Position numbers and translations under genes: made by a program
The notes under the pieces: generated by a model
Seen by the model: the letters and a program-made list of their open reading frames with translations, nothing else
The model's database searches: none
Told to the model about the DNA's origin: nothing
In this document: positions 33,865 through 42,762 of the stretch, in pieces
How the letters are laid out: every line of letters begins with the position of its first letter
How positions within the stretch are numbered: the first letter of the stretch is position 1
Origin: Paractinoplanes polyasparticus
GTDB taxonomy: Bacteria > Actinomycetota > Actinomycetes > Mycobacteriales > Micromonosporaceae
Reading direction: 5' to 3'
Length of the DNA: 64,000 nucleotides
NCBI RefSeq assembly: GCF_019710575.1
Contig: NZ_JAHWFK010000001.1
Span: forward strand, 248,001 to 312,000

Positions 33865-34421
33865 AATTCGTGGTCGCCCGGCTCGTCACCGAGGTGTTCG
33901 CTCCCGGCGTGCTCGTCGCGCTGCTGCTCATCGTCGTCGGCTTCCACGCCGGGAGCTGGTGGGGTGTGGGAGCGGCAGTGTTCACGGCGGGCATTCCCAT
34001 GGCGTACGTCGTGCGGGGCGTCCGCCGCGGCCGGCTGACCAGTCATCACATCCCCGAGCGGGAGCACCGCCGTGGGCCGCTGCTGTTCGGGCTGGCGTCG
34101 GTGCTGGCCGGCACCGCCGCGCTGGTGGCACTCGGCGCGCCGCGGGCACTGCTCGCCCTGCTCGGCGCCGGGATCACCGGCCTCGTCGTCTTCACGGCCG
34201 TCACGACGTACTGGAAGATGTCGATCCACGCCGGGGTGGCCGCCGGAACGGTGGCGGTGCTGGTCGCCGTGTACGGGCCGTTCGCGCTGCTCGCCGTGCT
34301 GCTGGTGCCGCTGACCGGTTGGTCGCGGCTGGTGCTGAAGGCGCACACGCTCGCCCAGATCGTCGCCGGGTCGCTGGTCGGCGGCCTTGTCGCCGGGACG
34401 ATTTTCCCGCTGCTGCGATGA
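33861..34421 (+). CDS. PAP2-like membrane phosphatase, 186 aa
   Basis: Five to six hydrophobic helices with degenerate PAP2 motifs: HIPEREHRRGP for motif 1, TTYWKMSIHAGVAAG for motif 2 (the S-x-H element) and GWSRLVLKAHTLAQIVAGSL for motif 3 (S-R-x5-H, with Gln where Asp is usual). Such proteins dephosphorylate lipid phosphates at the membrane. The motif changes leave some doubt about activity, although this version is frequent in actinobacteria. Coupled to the upstream AraC gene by a four-base overlap. Confidence 0.75.
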   Translation: MKFVVARLVTEVFAPGVLVALLLIVVGFHAGSWWGVGAAVFTAGIPMAYVVRGVRRGRLTSHHIPEREHRRGPLLFGLASVLAGTAALVALGAPRALLALLGAGITGLVVFTAVTTYWKMSIHAGVAAGTVAVLVAVYGPFALLAVLLVPLTGWSRLVLKAHTLAQIVAGSLVGGLVAGTIFPLLR

Positions 34422-34445
34422 TCGCCTCGGTACGATGAGCCCCGT

Positions 34446-35957
34446 ATGTCCCCCGGACGCACGCTTTCCGACGAGCACGTGGCCGCCATCGAGCAGGCGT
34501 ACGCGCTGATCGAAGCCGCCCAGGGCGAGAAGAACGCCGACGAGGTCGACGCCGCGGCGCGCTCGATCGCCCACGCCGGCTGGGGCGACGTCGACGTCCT
34601 GCTGCATTTCGCCCGCGCACTCGCCGTACGGGAACTGGGCGAGGACTACATCGGGCACGTGCAGGAAATGGTGCGCTGCGCCACCGAACACGGCAGCCCG
34701 TCACTCCTCGCGCTGGCGCTCGGAGCGGGCGCGGGCCATCGGGTGCTGCGGCTCGACGCGGGCGCCACCAGTCCGTTCAACCAGGCGGTATGCCTGCTCG
34801 ACAACGCCGACGGGCCGGCCGTGCACCGCGTGGCGGCGCTTATCGAGGTCGGCCAGGTCGCCCACATGTGGGGCTTCTGGGAGATCGCCGTCGACTACCA
34901 CGACCAGGCCGAACAGGCGCTCGAGACCGACCCGCGCTGGGCCGCCACCACGCGCCGGCAGCAGATCGTCATCGCGATCAACCGGGTCGACCTGGCCCTG
35001 GACTGGTGCTGCGCCCAGGCCATGATCGGCGACTGGGAGGGCACAGCCGACCGGGCCCGGCAGGTCCTGCCCGGCTCGTGCGGCGTCGTCGGCGACGACT
35101 GGCCGCCCAGCTGGATCCGTCACTACCACGGCCACCGGCTCGTCCTCGCGGCGCTGGCCGACGCCGAGCCGGAGGACGGTCACGAGGTCGACGAGTCGCT
35201 GGCCACGCTGGCCCGCGCGATCCGGGCGGTCGACCCGGTCGAGGCCGCCCGACTCGCCAACGGCCTGCACGAGCAGTTTCCCGAGATGACCCCCGGTAAC
35301 ACCCGGCTGCTGGCGATGAGCCTCGCGGCGCGGCGGCCGGGCACGCCCGACGCGGCGATCCGGTACGGCGACGAACTGGCCCGGCTGCGCTGGAACGACC
35401 GCCTCGAGCGGATGGCCGCCATGCGCGACGCCATCGACGCCGAGCGGCGGCGCCTCGAACACGAGCAGTTGCGCCGCGACGTCCTCACCGACGACCTGAC
35501 CGGCCTGGCCAACCGGCGCGGCTACCAGGCGTACGTGACCGGGAATCGTGGTGACTCCCGGTACGCGGTCATGATGATCGACGTCGACCACTTCAAGTCG
35601 GTCAACGACCGGTTCGGCCACGACGTCGGCGACCTCGTGCTGGCGGCCATCGGCGAGATCCTGGGTGATCTCGTACGGCCGATCGATCTCGCGGCCCGGC
35701 TCGGCGGCGACGAGTTCGTGGTCGTGCTGGCCGACGTGACCGCCGACCTCACCCAGGCGCGGGCCCAGGAGGTCGTCGACGCCGTACGCGAGCACCCGTG
35801 GCCCGCCATCGCGCCCGGCCTCGCCGTGTCGGTGAGTGTGGGCGTGCACCACGGCGGCCCCGACCAGCTGGCCGCGCTGGCCGGCGCCGCCGATCGGCGC
35901 CTGTACGAGGCGAAGAGCTCCGGCCGCGGCCGAGTGGTCAGTCGCCCTTCACGTTGA
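34446..35957 (+). CDS. Diguanylate cyclase with TPR-like N-terminal region, 503 aa
   Basis: Residues 1-330 are soluble alpha-helical repeats of the TPR kind, followed by a short coiled coil. The C-terminal GGDEF domain (about 345-500) begins with DDLTGLANRRGYQAYV and has the active-site motif Gly420-Gly-Asp-Glu-Phe424 in RLGGDEFVVVL. It makes cyclic di-GMP from GTP; actinobacteria use this for development and morphology control. No inhibitory R-x-x-D is obvious five residues before GGDEF (the stretch is DLAARLGGDEF). The final 20 bases overlap the 3' end of the convergent rtcB gene. Confidence 0.9.
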   Translation: MSPGRTLSDEHVAAIEQAYALIEAAQGEKNADEVDAAARSIAHAGWGDVDVLLHFARALAVRELGEDYIGHVQEMVRCATEHGSPSLLALALGAGAGHRVLRLDAGATSPFNQAVCLLDNADGPAVHRVAALIEVGQVAHMWGFWEIAVDYHDQAEQALETDPRWAATTRRQQIVIAINRVDLALDWCCAQAMIGDWEGTADRARQVLPGSCGVVGDDWPPSWIRHYHGHRLVLAALADAEPEDGHEVDESLATLARAIRAVDPVEAARLANGLHEQFPEMTPGNTRLLAMSLAARRPGTPDAAIRYGDELARLRWNDRLERMAAMRDAIDAERRRLEHEQLRRDVLTDDLTGLANRRGYQAYVTGNRGDSRYAVMMIDVDHFKSVNDRFGHDVGDLVLAAIGEILGDLVRPIDLAARLGGDEFVVVLADVTADLTQARAQEVVDAVREHPWPAIAPGLAVSVSVGVHHGGPDQLAALAGAADRRLYEAKSSGRGRVVSRPSR

Positions 35958-37104
35958 CGAGCTGGCGCAGCGTGTGCCGCACCTCGACCAGGTCGTCCGC
36001 GTCCTGCATGACCACGTCGATCGGCTTGTAGGCGCCCGGGATCTCGTCGAGGAACGCGTCCGTGTCGCGGTACTCGATGCCCTTCATCGCCGTCCGCAGC
36101 TGCTCCCGCGTGAAGGTCTTACGAGCCTTCGACCGTGACAGCTGCCGCCCCGCCCCGTGCGGCGACGAGTTGAGGGCGACCGGGTTGCCCTTGCCGACCA
36201 CGACGTACGAGGCGTCGCCCATCGACCCCGGGATGAGCCCCGGCCGGCCCTTCTCGGCGTTGATCGCCCCCTTGCGCGAGAGCCACACCTTCTTACCGAA
36301 GTGCGTCTCCTGCTCGGTGTAGTTGTGGTGGCACTGCACCCGCTCGAGCTCGCGCACCGGCCCGCCGACGAACTCGGCGAAGCAGTCCACGACGCGGTCC
36401 ATCATCTCGTCGCGGTTGGCCAGCGCGAAGTCCTGGGCCCACCGCAGCTCCCGGATGTACGTCCAGAACTCGTCCGTGCCCTCGGCAAGGTAGGCGAGGT
36501 CCGGGTCGGGCAGATCGATCCACCACCGCTTCATGGCGGCCTGGGCCACCCGGATGTGATGCGTGGCGATCTTGTTGCCCACCCCACGCGACCCCGAGTG
36601 CAGGAACAGCCAGACCTGACCCTTCTCGTCCGCGGTGACCTCGATGAAGTGGTTGCCCGACCCGAGCGTGCCCAGCTGCAGCTCCCAGTTGCCGGCGTAC
36701 CGCGCGGGATCGAACCCGGCCTTCTCCGCCTTGCCGGCCAGCTCGTTCAGCCGCTTGCGCGCCGTGTCGCTCACGCTCACGTTGTACGACCCCGCGCTCA
36801 ACGGCACGGCGTTCTCGATGGCCGTACGAAGCTTCGCCAGCCCCGGCTTCAGCTCGTCCCGGTGATACTGGGTGCGCACCGCCGCCATACCGCAGCCGAT
36901 GTCGACCCCCACCGCGGCCGGAATGATCGCCCCCAGGGTCGGAATCACCGACCCGACCGTGGCCCCCTTGCCGAGGTGCGCGTCGGGCATGAGAGCGATG
37001 TGCGGGAAGATGAAGGGCAGCCGGGAGGCTTTCTCCGCCTGCCCTCGCGTCTCCGCCTCCAGCAGACTGGCCCAGTTCACCAGACGCCCGTTGATCTTCT
37101 CCAT
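35938..37104 (-). CDS. rtcB: RtcB-type RNA ligase, 388 aa
   Basis: This is the GTP- and Mn-dependent ligase that joins RNA 2',3'-cyclic phosphate or 3'-phosphate ends to 5'-OH ends. Landmarks: FPHIALMPDAHLGKGATVGS, GVDIGCGMAAVRT (metal-binding Asp and Cys), GSGNHFIEV, FLHSGSRGVGNKIATHH, and NSSPHGAGRQLSRS with the guanylylated His. At 388 residues it belongs to the shorter bacterial RtcB group. ATG 37104 is chosen with GGAAGGAG upstream; a GTG one codon earlier is possible. No archease or rtcA gene is adjacent. The gene overlaps the convergent diguanylate cyclase gene by 20 bases. It may repair RNA cut by HEPN or PIN-type RNases. Confidence 0.93.
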   Translation of the reverse strand: MEKINGRLVNWASLLEAETRGQAEKASRLPFIFPHIALMPDAHLGKGATVGSVIPTLGAIIPAAVGVDIGCGMAAVRTQYHRDELKPGLAKLRTAIENAVPLSAGSYNVSVSDTARKRLNELAGKAEKAGFDPARYAGNWELQLGTLGSGNHFIEVTADEKGQVWLFLHSGSRGVGNKIATHHIRVAQAAMKRWWIDLPDPDLAYLAEGTDEFWTYIRELRWAQDFALANRDEMMDRVVDCFAEFVGGPVRELERVQCHHNYTEQETHFGKKVWLSRKGAINAEKGRPGLIPGSMGDASYVVVGKGNPVALNSSPHGAGRQLSRSKARKTFTREQLRTAMKGIEYRDTDAFLDEIPGAYKPIDVVMQDADDLVEVRHTLRQLVNVKGD

Positions 37105-37182
37105 CACCTCTGCTCCTTCCCGTTCGGCCCCGTCACGCTAGCCGCCCAAGATCGGCCACCGCCTCCGATTTACGCTTCCCGG

Positions 37183-37830
37183 GTGACGGATGCGCTGATC
37201 TTCGATTTCGACGGACTGCTCATGGACACCGAGTCGACGCTGCTGGAGAGCTGGCGCTACGAGTGGCGGCAACACGGGTTGGAACTGGCCGTCGAGGGCT
37301 TCTTCGCCGACCACGGCGGCGATGTGAACGAGCAGCGGTACGCGCGTCTGGCGGCTGCCGTGGGGGTGAGCTACGACCGGGCCGTCAGTCATTCCCGGCG
37401 TACGGATTATCGCGAGAAGTTGCATGCCGGGCTGGAGCCGGCGCCGGGGATCCGGGACTGGATCGAACAGGCGGCCGGGCTGCGGCTGGCCGTGGCGAGC
37501 AGTTCGCCCGTGGACTGGGTGTGCGGGAATCTGGAGCGTGTGGGCCTGCTCGACGCGTTCGAGGTGATCGCCGGCGGGAACGAGGTGGCCGCGCACAAGC
37601 CCGACCCGGCGGTGTACCGGCTCGCGCTCGAACGGCTGGGTATCGGGCCCGAGCGCGCGGTCGCCTTCGAGGACACGCCGCACGGCGTCGCGGCGGCGCA
37701 GGCGGCCGGGCTGCGATGTGTGGCTGTTCCGAACGCGTTCACGCCCGTCACCCGCTTCGCGGCGGCCGACCTGGTGCTGGCCGGCGCGGCTGGGACTCCA
37801 CTGGGGACGGTCCTCGGCAAACTGTCGTAG
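37183..37830 (+). CDS. HAD-superfamily sugar-phosphatase-like hydrolase, 215 aa
   Basis: HAD subfamily IA, beta-phosphoglucomutase/sugar-phosphatase type: motif I LIFDFDGLLMDTE (two Asp), motif II LAVASSSPVDWV, motif III Lys in AAHKPDPAVYRLAL and motif IV VAFEDTPHGVAAAQAAG. It removes or moves phosphate on a small sugar-phosphate-like substrate in the cytoplasm. It starts at GTG 37183, 79 bases from the divergent rtcB start. The substrate is not predictable. Confidence 0.88.
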   Translation: MTDALIFDFDGLLMDTESTLLESWRYEWRQHGLELAVEGFFADHGGDVNEQRYARLAAAVGVSYDRAVSHSRRTDYREKLHAGLEPAPGIRDWIEQAAGLRLAVASSSPVDWVCGNLERVGLLDAFEVIAGGNEVAAHKPDPAVYRLALERLGIGPERAVAFEDTPHGVAAAQAAGLRCVAVPNAFTPVTRFAAADLVLAGAAGTPLGTVLGKLS

Positions 37831-37854
37831 GCGGCCTGTGTACTGTGCGCGCCT

Positions 37855-38304
37855 GTGCGAGAGAAGTTTCAGACGAAGGCATTCGAATTGGTGGCCCCTC
37901 TGCTCCAGCCGGACGAGCGGCCGATAACGGCGACGCGGGCGCTGGCCGGGTCGTTCACGGCCGGCCGGGCCGGCACGACGGTCGCCATGGGACTCAGGAA
38001 CCAAGCGGGCGGGGCGTTGGTGGGCGCGCTCCTCACCTCGGCCACCAGCAAGCAGTTCGTGGTGGTGACCACCGAGCGCGTGATCTTCCTGCCCCAGACA
38101 TTCATGGGCGGACCGGGCGCCGGCGTGCTGGGCCAGATTCCGCGCGACCAGGTGACGCTGGCCGAAGCCAAGCTCGGCGTGGTCAGCCTGATCCGCATCG
38201 CGTTCGGTGACGGGGGCGACGGGATCTCGTTGACGTTCCCCCGGATCGACAAGAAGAACGCCCAGGCCCTCGCCGACGCGCTCCGCGAGAAGCCGGCCGG
38301 CTGA
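37855..38304 (+). CDS. Hypothetical PH-like domain protein, 149 aa
   Basis: I do not recognise a named family. The order of strands (RPITATRALAGSF, KQFVVVTTERVIFLP, VTLAEAKLGVVSLIRIAF, GISLTFPRIDKKNAQALADA) and a final helix are like the bacterial PH domain. Here a Gly/Ala-rich helix (GRAGTTVAMGLRNQAGGALV) is inserted after the first strand. Probably cytoplasmic or membrane-associated. It starts at GTG 37855, 25 bases after the HAD gene, so co-transcription is likely. A strong hairpin follows. Confidence 0.72.
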   Translation: MREKFQTKAFELVAPLLQPDERPITATRALAGSFTAGRAGTTVAMGLRNQAGGALVGALLTSATSKQFVVVTTERVIFLPQTFMGGPGAGVLGQIPRDQVTLAEAKLGVVSLIRIAFGDGGDGISLTFPRIDKKNAQALADALREKPAG

Positions 38305-38312
38305 CGTTTCGC

Positions 38313-38345
38313 GGGAGGGGCCGGGCGGGGGACCCGGCCCCTCCC
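38313..38345. terminator. Terminator hairpin after PH-like gene
   Basis: A perfect 13-bp GC-only stem (38313-38325 with 38333-38345), 7-base loop, followed by ACTTTAT. It ends the HAD/PH-like transcript. Confidence 0.8.
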
Positions 38346-38367
38346 ACTTTATGGGGTGGGCAAAGCC

Positions 38368-38484
38368 TTACGGGATGGCTTCACGGGGCGGCTTCACGGG
38401 GCGGCTTCACGGGGCGGCCTCACGGGGCGGCCTCACGGGGCGGCCTCACGGGGCGGCTTCACGGGGCGGCTTCACGGGGCGGCG
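38368..38484. repeat. 13-bp tandem array at the 3' end of a convergent gene
   Basis: Eight copies of TCACGGGGCGGCY start at 38381, 38394, 38407, 38420, 38433, 38446, 38459 and 38472, preceded by a degenerate copy at 38368. The last copy contains the stop codon of the PQQ dehydrogenase gene (TCA on this strand, 38472-38474). The copies are nearly identical, differing only at the last base. Confidence 0.95.
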
Positions 38485-39548
38485 AAGCGCAGGATCCGGT
38501 CGTCGCCGTCACGGACGTCGCCGCGGCCGTCGGTGTTCGACGTCGTGAGCCACAACGAACCGTCCGGGGCGACCGCGACCGTACGCAGGCGACCGTACTC
38601 GTTCGTGAGGAGCGCCGCGGGTGTCCCCAGGCCGTCACCCTCGATCGGGACGGTCCACAGGCGTTCTCCGCGCAGAGCGGCCACGTACAGTGTGTCGCCC
38701 GCGATGGCCAGGCCGGACGGCGAGGCGTCGCTCGTCGCCCACGTGACCAGCGGATTCGTGAAGCGGCCGCCGTCGGTGTCGCCCTCCCCCTCGACCTCGG
38801 GCCAGCCGTAGTTCCGACCGGCCTCGATGAGGTTGACCTCGTCGAGGTCGTTCTGCCCGAACTCGGTGGCGAACAGGCGGTCGTCGCCGTCCCAGGCCAG
38901 GCCCTGGACGTTGCGGTGGCCGAGACTGTAGACCGGCGACCCGGCAGTCGGGTTGCCCGGCGCCGGTTCCCCTTCCGGGGTCAGCCGCAGAATCTTGCCG
39001 TTCGGGCTGGCCGGATCCTGCGAGTCGCCGGTCTCCCCCGCGTCCCCGGTGCCGACGTAGAGCAGGCCGTCCGGCCCGAAAGCGATGCGGCCGCCGTTGT
39101 GGAAGCCGGCCTTGGCGATGCCGTCGAACACAACTTCGGGCGCGCTCTCGTTGCCCAGCCGGAAGCGCACAATCCGATTGTCGTCGGCGGCGGTGAAGTA
39201 CGCGTAGACCCACTCGCCCCGGGCAGCGATCCCCAGCAGCCCGCCCTCGCCCGAGGCGGCGACGCCCGGAACCTCGTACACCGGCTGGGGTTCCCCCTCA
39301 CCGGTGACCCGCAGGATGCGGCCGGAGTCGCGCTCGGCGATCAACGCGTCGCCCCCGGACAGGAAGGCCAGGCCCCACGGCACGTCGATGCCCGTCGCAA
39401 TCTCCTCCGCGGCGCCGAGCGCGCCGCCGCCGCTGCCACCCCCGGAGGCACCGGGCTGAGGGCTCCGGGCGGGTTGGTCGGGCGGCTCGGACGTGCCGCA
39501 CGCGGCGAGGACGAACAGCGTGGCGGCCAGGGCGGCGAGTGCTCGCAA
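38472..39548 (-). CDS. PQQ-dependent sugar dehydrogenase-type lipoprotein (GDH-B/YliI-like), 358 aa
   Basis: A lipoprotein signal with lipobox LFVLAAC precedes a Gly/Ser/Pro linker and a six-bladed soluble-glucose-dehydrogenase propeller. Landmarks: IDVPWGLAFLSGGDALIAER, GEGGLLGIA, FHNGGRIAFGPDGLLYVGTG, SLGHRNVQGLAWD, FGQNDLDEVNLIEAGRNYGW. It would oxidise an aldose with PQQ on the outside of the membrane. No PQQ synthesis genes are present. The TTG start at 39548 is supported by GGAGG seven bases upstream and gives a full signal peptide. The stop codon lies inside the 13-bp array. Confidence 0.88.
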   Translation of the reverse strand: MRALAALAATLFVLAACGTSEPPDQPARSPQPGASGGGSGGGALGAAEEIATGIDVPWGLAFLSGGDALIAERDSGRILRVTGEGEPQPVYEVPGVAASGEGGLLGIAARGEWVYAYFTAADDNRIVRFRLGNESAPEVVFDGIAKAGFHNGGRIAFGPDGLLYVGTGDAGETGDSQDPASPNGKILRLTPEGEPAPGNPTAGSPVYSLGHRNVQGLAWDGDDRLFATEFGQNDLDEVNLIEAGRNYGWPEVEGEGDTDGGRFTNPLVTWATSDASPSGLAIAGDTLYVAALRGERLWTVPIEGDGLGTPAALLTNEYGRLRTVAVAPDGSLWLTTSNTDGRGDVRDGDDRILRFAAP

Positions 39549-39762
39549 GATGATGCCTCCGTCGTCGGGATCTCCATACTGCCGCCACCCGGCGAAACTC
39601 CACCGAAAGACAGCCGTGCCTACGCAGACGCCCCGAGCGCCGGACAGGTTCCTCCGATCGCAAGCCTCCCGTCACGCCCGAGCTTCAGCCGGCGACCTGC
39701 TGCTGACCGTGCATACGTCGCCGGGCAAGCCACGGATCGGGTTCCTGCTCGTTGATCAAGAC

Positions 39763-41361
39763 ATGACTCGCTCACGAGCCGCCGTCCCGGCTGCCGCGCT
39801 GGCTCTCGGTCTCGCTCTGTCGGGGGCCCTCCCCCTCCCCTCCACCGATTCGCTGCTCGCACCGCAGCCTGCATCCGCTCACGCTGCCGCGTCCCACGCT
39901 GCCGGGACGCACGCTGCCGCGTCCCACGCTGCCGGGCCGCACGCTGCGGCTGCGGAGCCGGCTGGGATCGGGCAGGCGATCGACGACATCCTGGCTGATC
40001 CGGTGCTGGCGGGATCACAGGTCGGTGTCGTGGTCGCCGACGCTCGCACGGGGGCCACTCTCGTGGATCGCGGGGGCGCGCGCCGGCTGCTGCCCGCGTC
40101 GAACGCCAAGCTGTTCACCTCGGCCGCGGCCCTGGCGATCCTCGGCCCGGGGCATCGGTTCGCCACCGAGGCCAGGGCTTTCGGCGTACGGCGGGACGCA
40201 TCGTTGGCCGGCGACCTCTACCTGCGGGGCGAGGGCGATCCGGCGCTCACCCCGGCCGGGCTCGACGCGCTGGCCCGGGACGTGGCCGCGTCCGGGTTGC
40301 GCGAAGTGACCGGCGATGTGGTGGCCGACGACACCTCCTTCGACTCGCAACGGCTGGGGCTGGAGTGGGCGTGGGACGACGAGGCGTTCTCGGGGGCGGC
40401 TCCTGTCTCGGCGCTGACGATGGCGCCGGACAAGAACTATCTGGCCGGGACGGTGAACGTCAAGGTGGCTCCGGCGCCTGTGGACAGACGGCCGGCCCGG
40501 GTTTCGGTGAGCCCGCGCAGCAGACAACTCACCGTGGTCAACCAGGCGATCACGGCCCACGGCATCACCCCCGTCTCCGTCACGCGGGGCCACGGCACCG
40601 ACGTCCTCACGGTCACCGGCGCCATCCCGAAGGGCTCGCCCGCCGTGGTCGAACCGGTCACCGTCCGGGACGCCACAGCCCTGACCGCCGATGTCTTCCG
40701 GCAGGCGCTGCGCCGTCAAGGCGTACGGGTGAAGGGCCGGATCGTCACCGGCCGCACCGCCCCGGCCGAGGCAGTCACGCTCGCGCGGCACCTCGGACCG
40801 CCGCTGCGGGATCTCGTCGCACCGCTGCTCAAGCTGTCCAACAACGGCATGTCGGAGCTGCTCGTCAAGGCGATCGGGCGCAAGGCGGCCGGGGCCGGCT
40901 CGTGGCCCGCGGGCACCAACGCGATGGCCGCCTATCTGGGCCGGCTCGGCGTCGACACCGCCACGATGCGGCAGGTCGACGGGTCCGGGCTGTCCCGGCG
41001 CAACCTCGTGCCGCCCGGCGCGTTCGCCCGGTTCCTGGTCGCGGTGCGGGCCGAGCCGTGGTTCCCGATCTGGTTCGCGGCCCTGCCGGTGGCGGGCGAT
41101 CCCGACCCGATGATCGGCGGCACGCTGCGCAACCGGATGCGGGGCACCGTCGCCGCCGGCGCCGTGCGCGCCAAGACCGGAACGCTCACCGGCGCCTCGG
41201 CTCTGTCCGGATACGTCACGACGCCGGGCCACCGTCCGCTCGTGTTCTCGGCGATCGTCAACAACCAGCTGTCACCCTCGGTCACGCCCGTGCTCGACCG
41301 GATCGCGGTTGCCCTCGCCGGTTATCCACAGGCCCCGGAAACTGTCGGCCCGTCCCTGTAG
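39763..41361 (+). CDS. D-alanyl-D-alanine carboxypeptidase/endopeptidase (PBP4, S13), 532 aa
   Basis: This penicillin-binding protein trims or cleaves D-Ala cross-links of peptidoglycan outside the membrane. The active-site triads are visible: Ser-x-x-Lys in LPASNAKLFTSAAAL, Ser-Asn-Asn in LKLSNNGMSELLVKAIG, and Lys-Thr-Gly in VRAKTGTLTGASALSGY. The N-terminus has a signal peptide followed by a repetitive stretch of HAAASHAAGTHAAASHAAG type (about 40-65), an unusual His/Ala linker. A large insertion domain between the first two motifs is normal for S13. ATG 39763 starts the signal peptide. The next gene begins 9 bases after its stop. Confidence 0.92.
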   Translation: MTRSRAAVPAAALALGLALSGALPLPSTDSLLAPQPASAHAAASHAAGTHAAASHAAGPHAAAAEPAGIGQAIDDILADPVLAGSQVGVVVADARTGATLVDRGGARRLLPASNAKLFTSAAALAILGPGHRFATEARAFGVRRDASLAGDLYLRGEGDPALTPAGLDALARDVAASGLREVTGDVVADDTSFDSQRLGLEWAWDDEAFSGAAPVSALTMAPDKNYLAGTVNVKVAPAPVDRRPARVSVSPRSRQLTVVNQAITAHGITPVSVTRGHGTDVLTVTGAIPKGSPAVVEPVTVRDATALTADVFRQALRRQGVRVKGRIVTGRTAPAEAVTLARHLGPPLRDLVAPLLKLSNNGMSELLVKAIGRKAAGAGSWPAGTNAMAAYLGRLGVDTATMRQVDGSGLSRRNLVPPGAFARFLVAVRAEPWFPIWFAALPVAGDPDPMIGGTLRNRMRGTVAAGAVRAKTGTLTGASALSGYVTTPGHRPLVFSAIVNNQLSPSVTPVLDRIAVALAGYPQAPETVGPSL

Positions 41362-41370
41362 TTTCGCGGC

Positions 41371-42762
41371 ATGCCATCGACCTCGCCGGATCTGTTGCCC
41401 GAGACCACCCGCGCGCTGCGCCACCGCCTGGCCACCACCCAGGTTTCGGCGCGGGCGCCCTCCCTGGTGGCCGCCGTCGTGCGCGACGGCCGCCCGGTGT
41501 GGCTCGAGGGCTGGGGCAGCGTCGACGGCTCGCCCCCGGGCGGCGACGTGCAATACCGCATCGGCTCGATCACCAAGACGTTCGTGACGCTGCTGGTGCT
41601 GCGCCTGCGCGACGAGGGCCGCCTGACGCTCGCCGACCCGCTCGACCGGCACCTGCCCGGCACGGCGGTCGGCGAGGCCACCATCGGCTCGCTGCTGTCG
41701 CACACCGCGGGCCTGGCCGCCGAGCCGCCGGGTCCGTGGTGGGAGCGCAGCCCCGGCTCGCTGCGCCCCGAGGTGGCTGACGTGCTGCTCGACGATCCCC
41801 TGGTGCACCCGCCGGGCCGGCGCTTCCATTACTCGAATCCCGGCTTCGCGCTGCTCGGCGCGCTCGTCGCACAGCTGCGCGGCAAACCGTGGACGGAGGT
41901 GCTGGCGGCCGAGGTGCTGGCGCCGCTGGGCATGACCCGCACCGGCCCGCATCCGGCCGCTCCGCACGCCGAGGGCTGGGCCGTGCACCCCTGGGCCGAC
42001 GTGCTGCTGCCCGAGCCGATCCAGGACTACGGAGCGATGGGCCCGGCCGGCGAGCTGTGGTCCACGGCAGACGACCTGGCCCGTTTCGCCGCGTTCCTGC
42101 TGGCCGGCGACGAGCGGGTGCTGCGAGCAGACAGCCTGGCGGAGATGCGCGCTCCTGCCTCTGCGCCCGAGGTGAGCTCGTGGCAGTCGAACTACGGCCT
42201 CGGCACCCAACTGCTGCGCCGCGGCGACAGGCTGCTCGCGGGCCACACGGGCTCGGTCCCCGGCTTCCTGGCCACCGTGTGGGTGAGCCACGACGACGGG
42301 CTGGGCGTGGTCGCTCTGGCCAACACCACGGCCGGCATCCCCATCGGCGGCTTCACGGCCGACCTGCTCGAGCTGGTCGCCGACCGCGAGCCCCGCATTC
42401 CCGCCCCGTGGCAGCCGCTGCCTCAGGTCGACCGCGCACTGCTCGATCTGGCCGGCCCCTGGTATTGGGGTCCGGCTGCGTACGGCCTGCGCCCCCTGGC
42501 CGACGGCTGGCTGGAACTGGGCTCGCTGGCCGGCGGCGACCGTGGAACCCGCCTGCGGCCCGCGGCCGACGGCACGTGGGTCGGCCAGAGCGGCTACTTC
42601 GCGGGTGAATCCCTGCGGCTGCGACGCGACGAGAGTGGCGCCGTGACGCATCTCGACCTGGGCACGTTCGTCTTCACCCGCCGGCCCTACGACCCGGCCG
42701 CCGTCATCCCCGGCGGCGTCGACGAGCCCGGCTGGCGCGCGGGCAGCCCGGCAAGCGCGTAG
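41371..42762 (+). CDS. Serine hydrolase of the class C beta-lactamase fold, 463 aa
   Basis: The beta-lactamase/EstB/D-aminopeptidase-like domain carries Ser-x-x-Lys in YRIGSITKTFVTLLVLRL, Tyr-x-Asn in FHYSNPGFALLGAL and His-x-Gly in LAGHTGSVPGFLA. The last 110 residues are a lipocalin-like beta domain seen in longer members. There is no signal peptide, so it is probably cytoplasmic, unlike the PBP4 gene 9 bases upstream with which it is likely co-transcribed. Likely an esterase, peptidase or amidase; a true beta-lactamase role is unlikely. An 18-bp tandem array begins directly at its stop. Confidence 0.88.
   Translation: MPSTSPDLLPETTRALRHRLATTQVSARAPSLVAAVVRDGRPVWLEGWGSVDGSPPGGDVQYRIGSITKTFVTLLVLRLRDEGRLTLADPLDRHLPGTAVGEATIGSLLSHTAGLAAEPPGPWWERSPGSLRPEVADVLLDDPLVHPPGRRFHYSNPGFALLGALVAQLRGKPWTEVLAAEVLAPLGMTRTGPHPAAPHAEGWAVHPWADVLLPEPIQDYGAMGPAGELWSTADDLARFAAFLLAGDERVLRADSLAEMRAPASAPEVSSWQSNYGLGTQLLRRGDRLLAGHTGSVPGFLATVWVSHDDGLGVVALANTTAGIPIGGFTADLLELVADREPRIPAPWQPLPQVDRALLDLAGPWYWGPAAYGLRPLADGWLELGSLAGGDRGTRLRPAADGTWVGQSGYFAGESLRLRRDESGAVTHLDLGTFVFTRRPYDPAAVIPGGVDEPGWRAGSPASA

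Noticed and set aside
38351..38811. Plus-strand Gly/Arg repeat peptides over the 13-bp array
   Set aside because: Array keeps several frames open by chance; the real gene there is the PQQ dehydrogenase on the other strand.
41371..42762. True beta-lactamase resistance gene
   Set aside because: No signal peptide, longer than class C enzymes and with a lipocalin-like C-terminal domain; better read as a general serine hydrolase.
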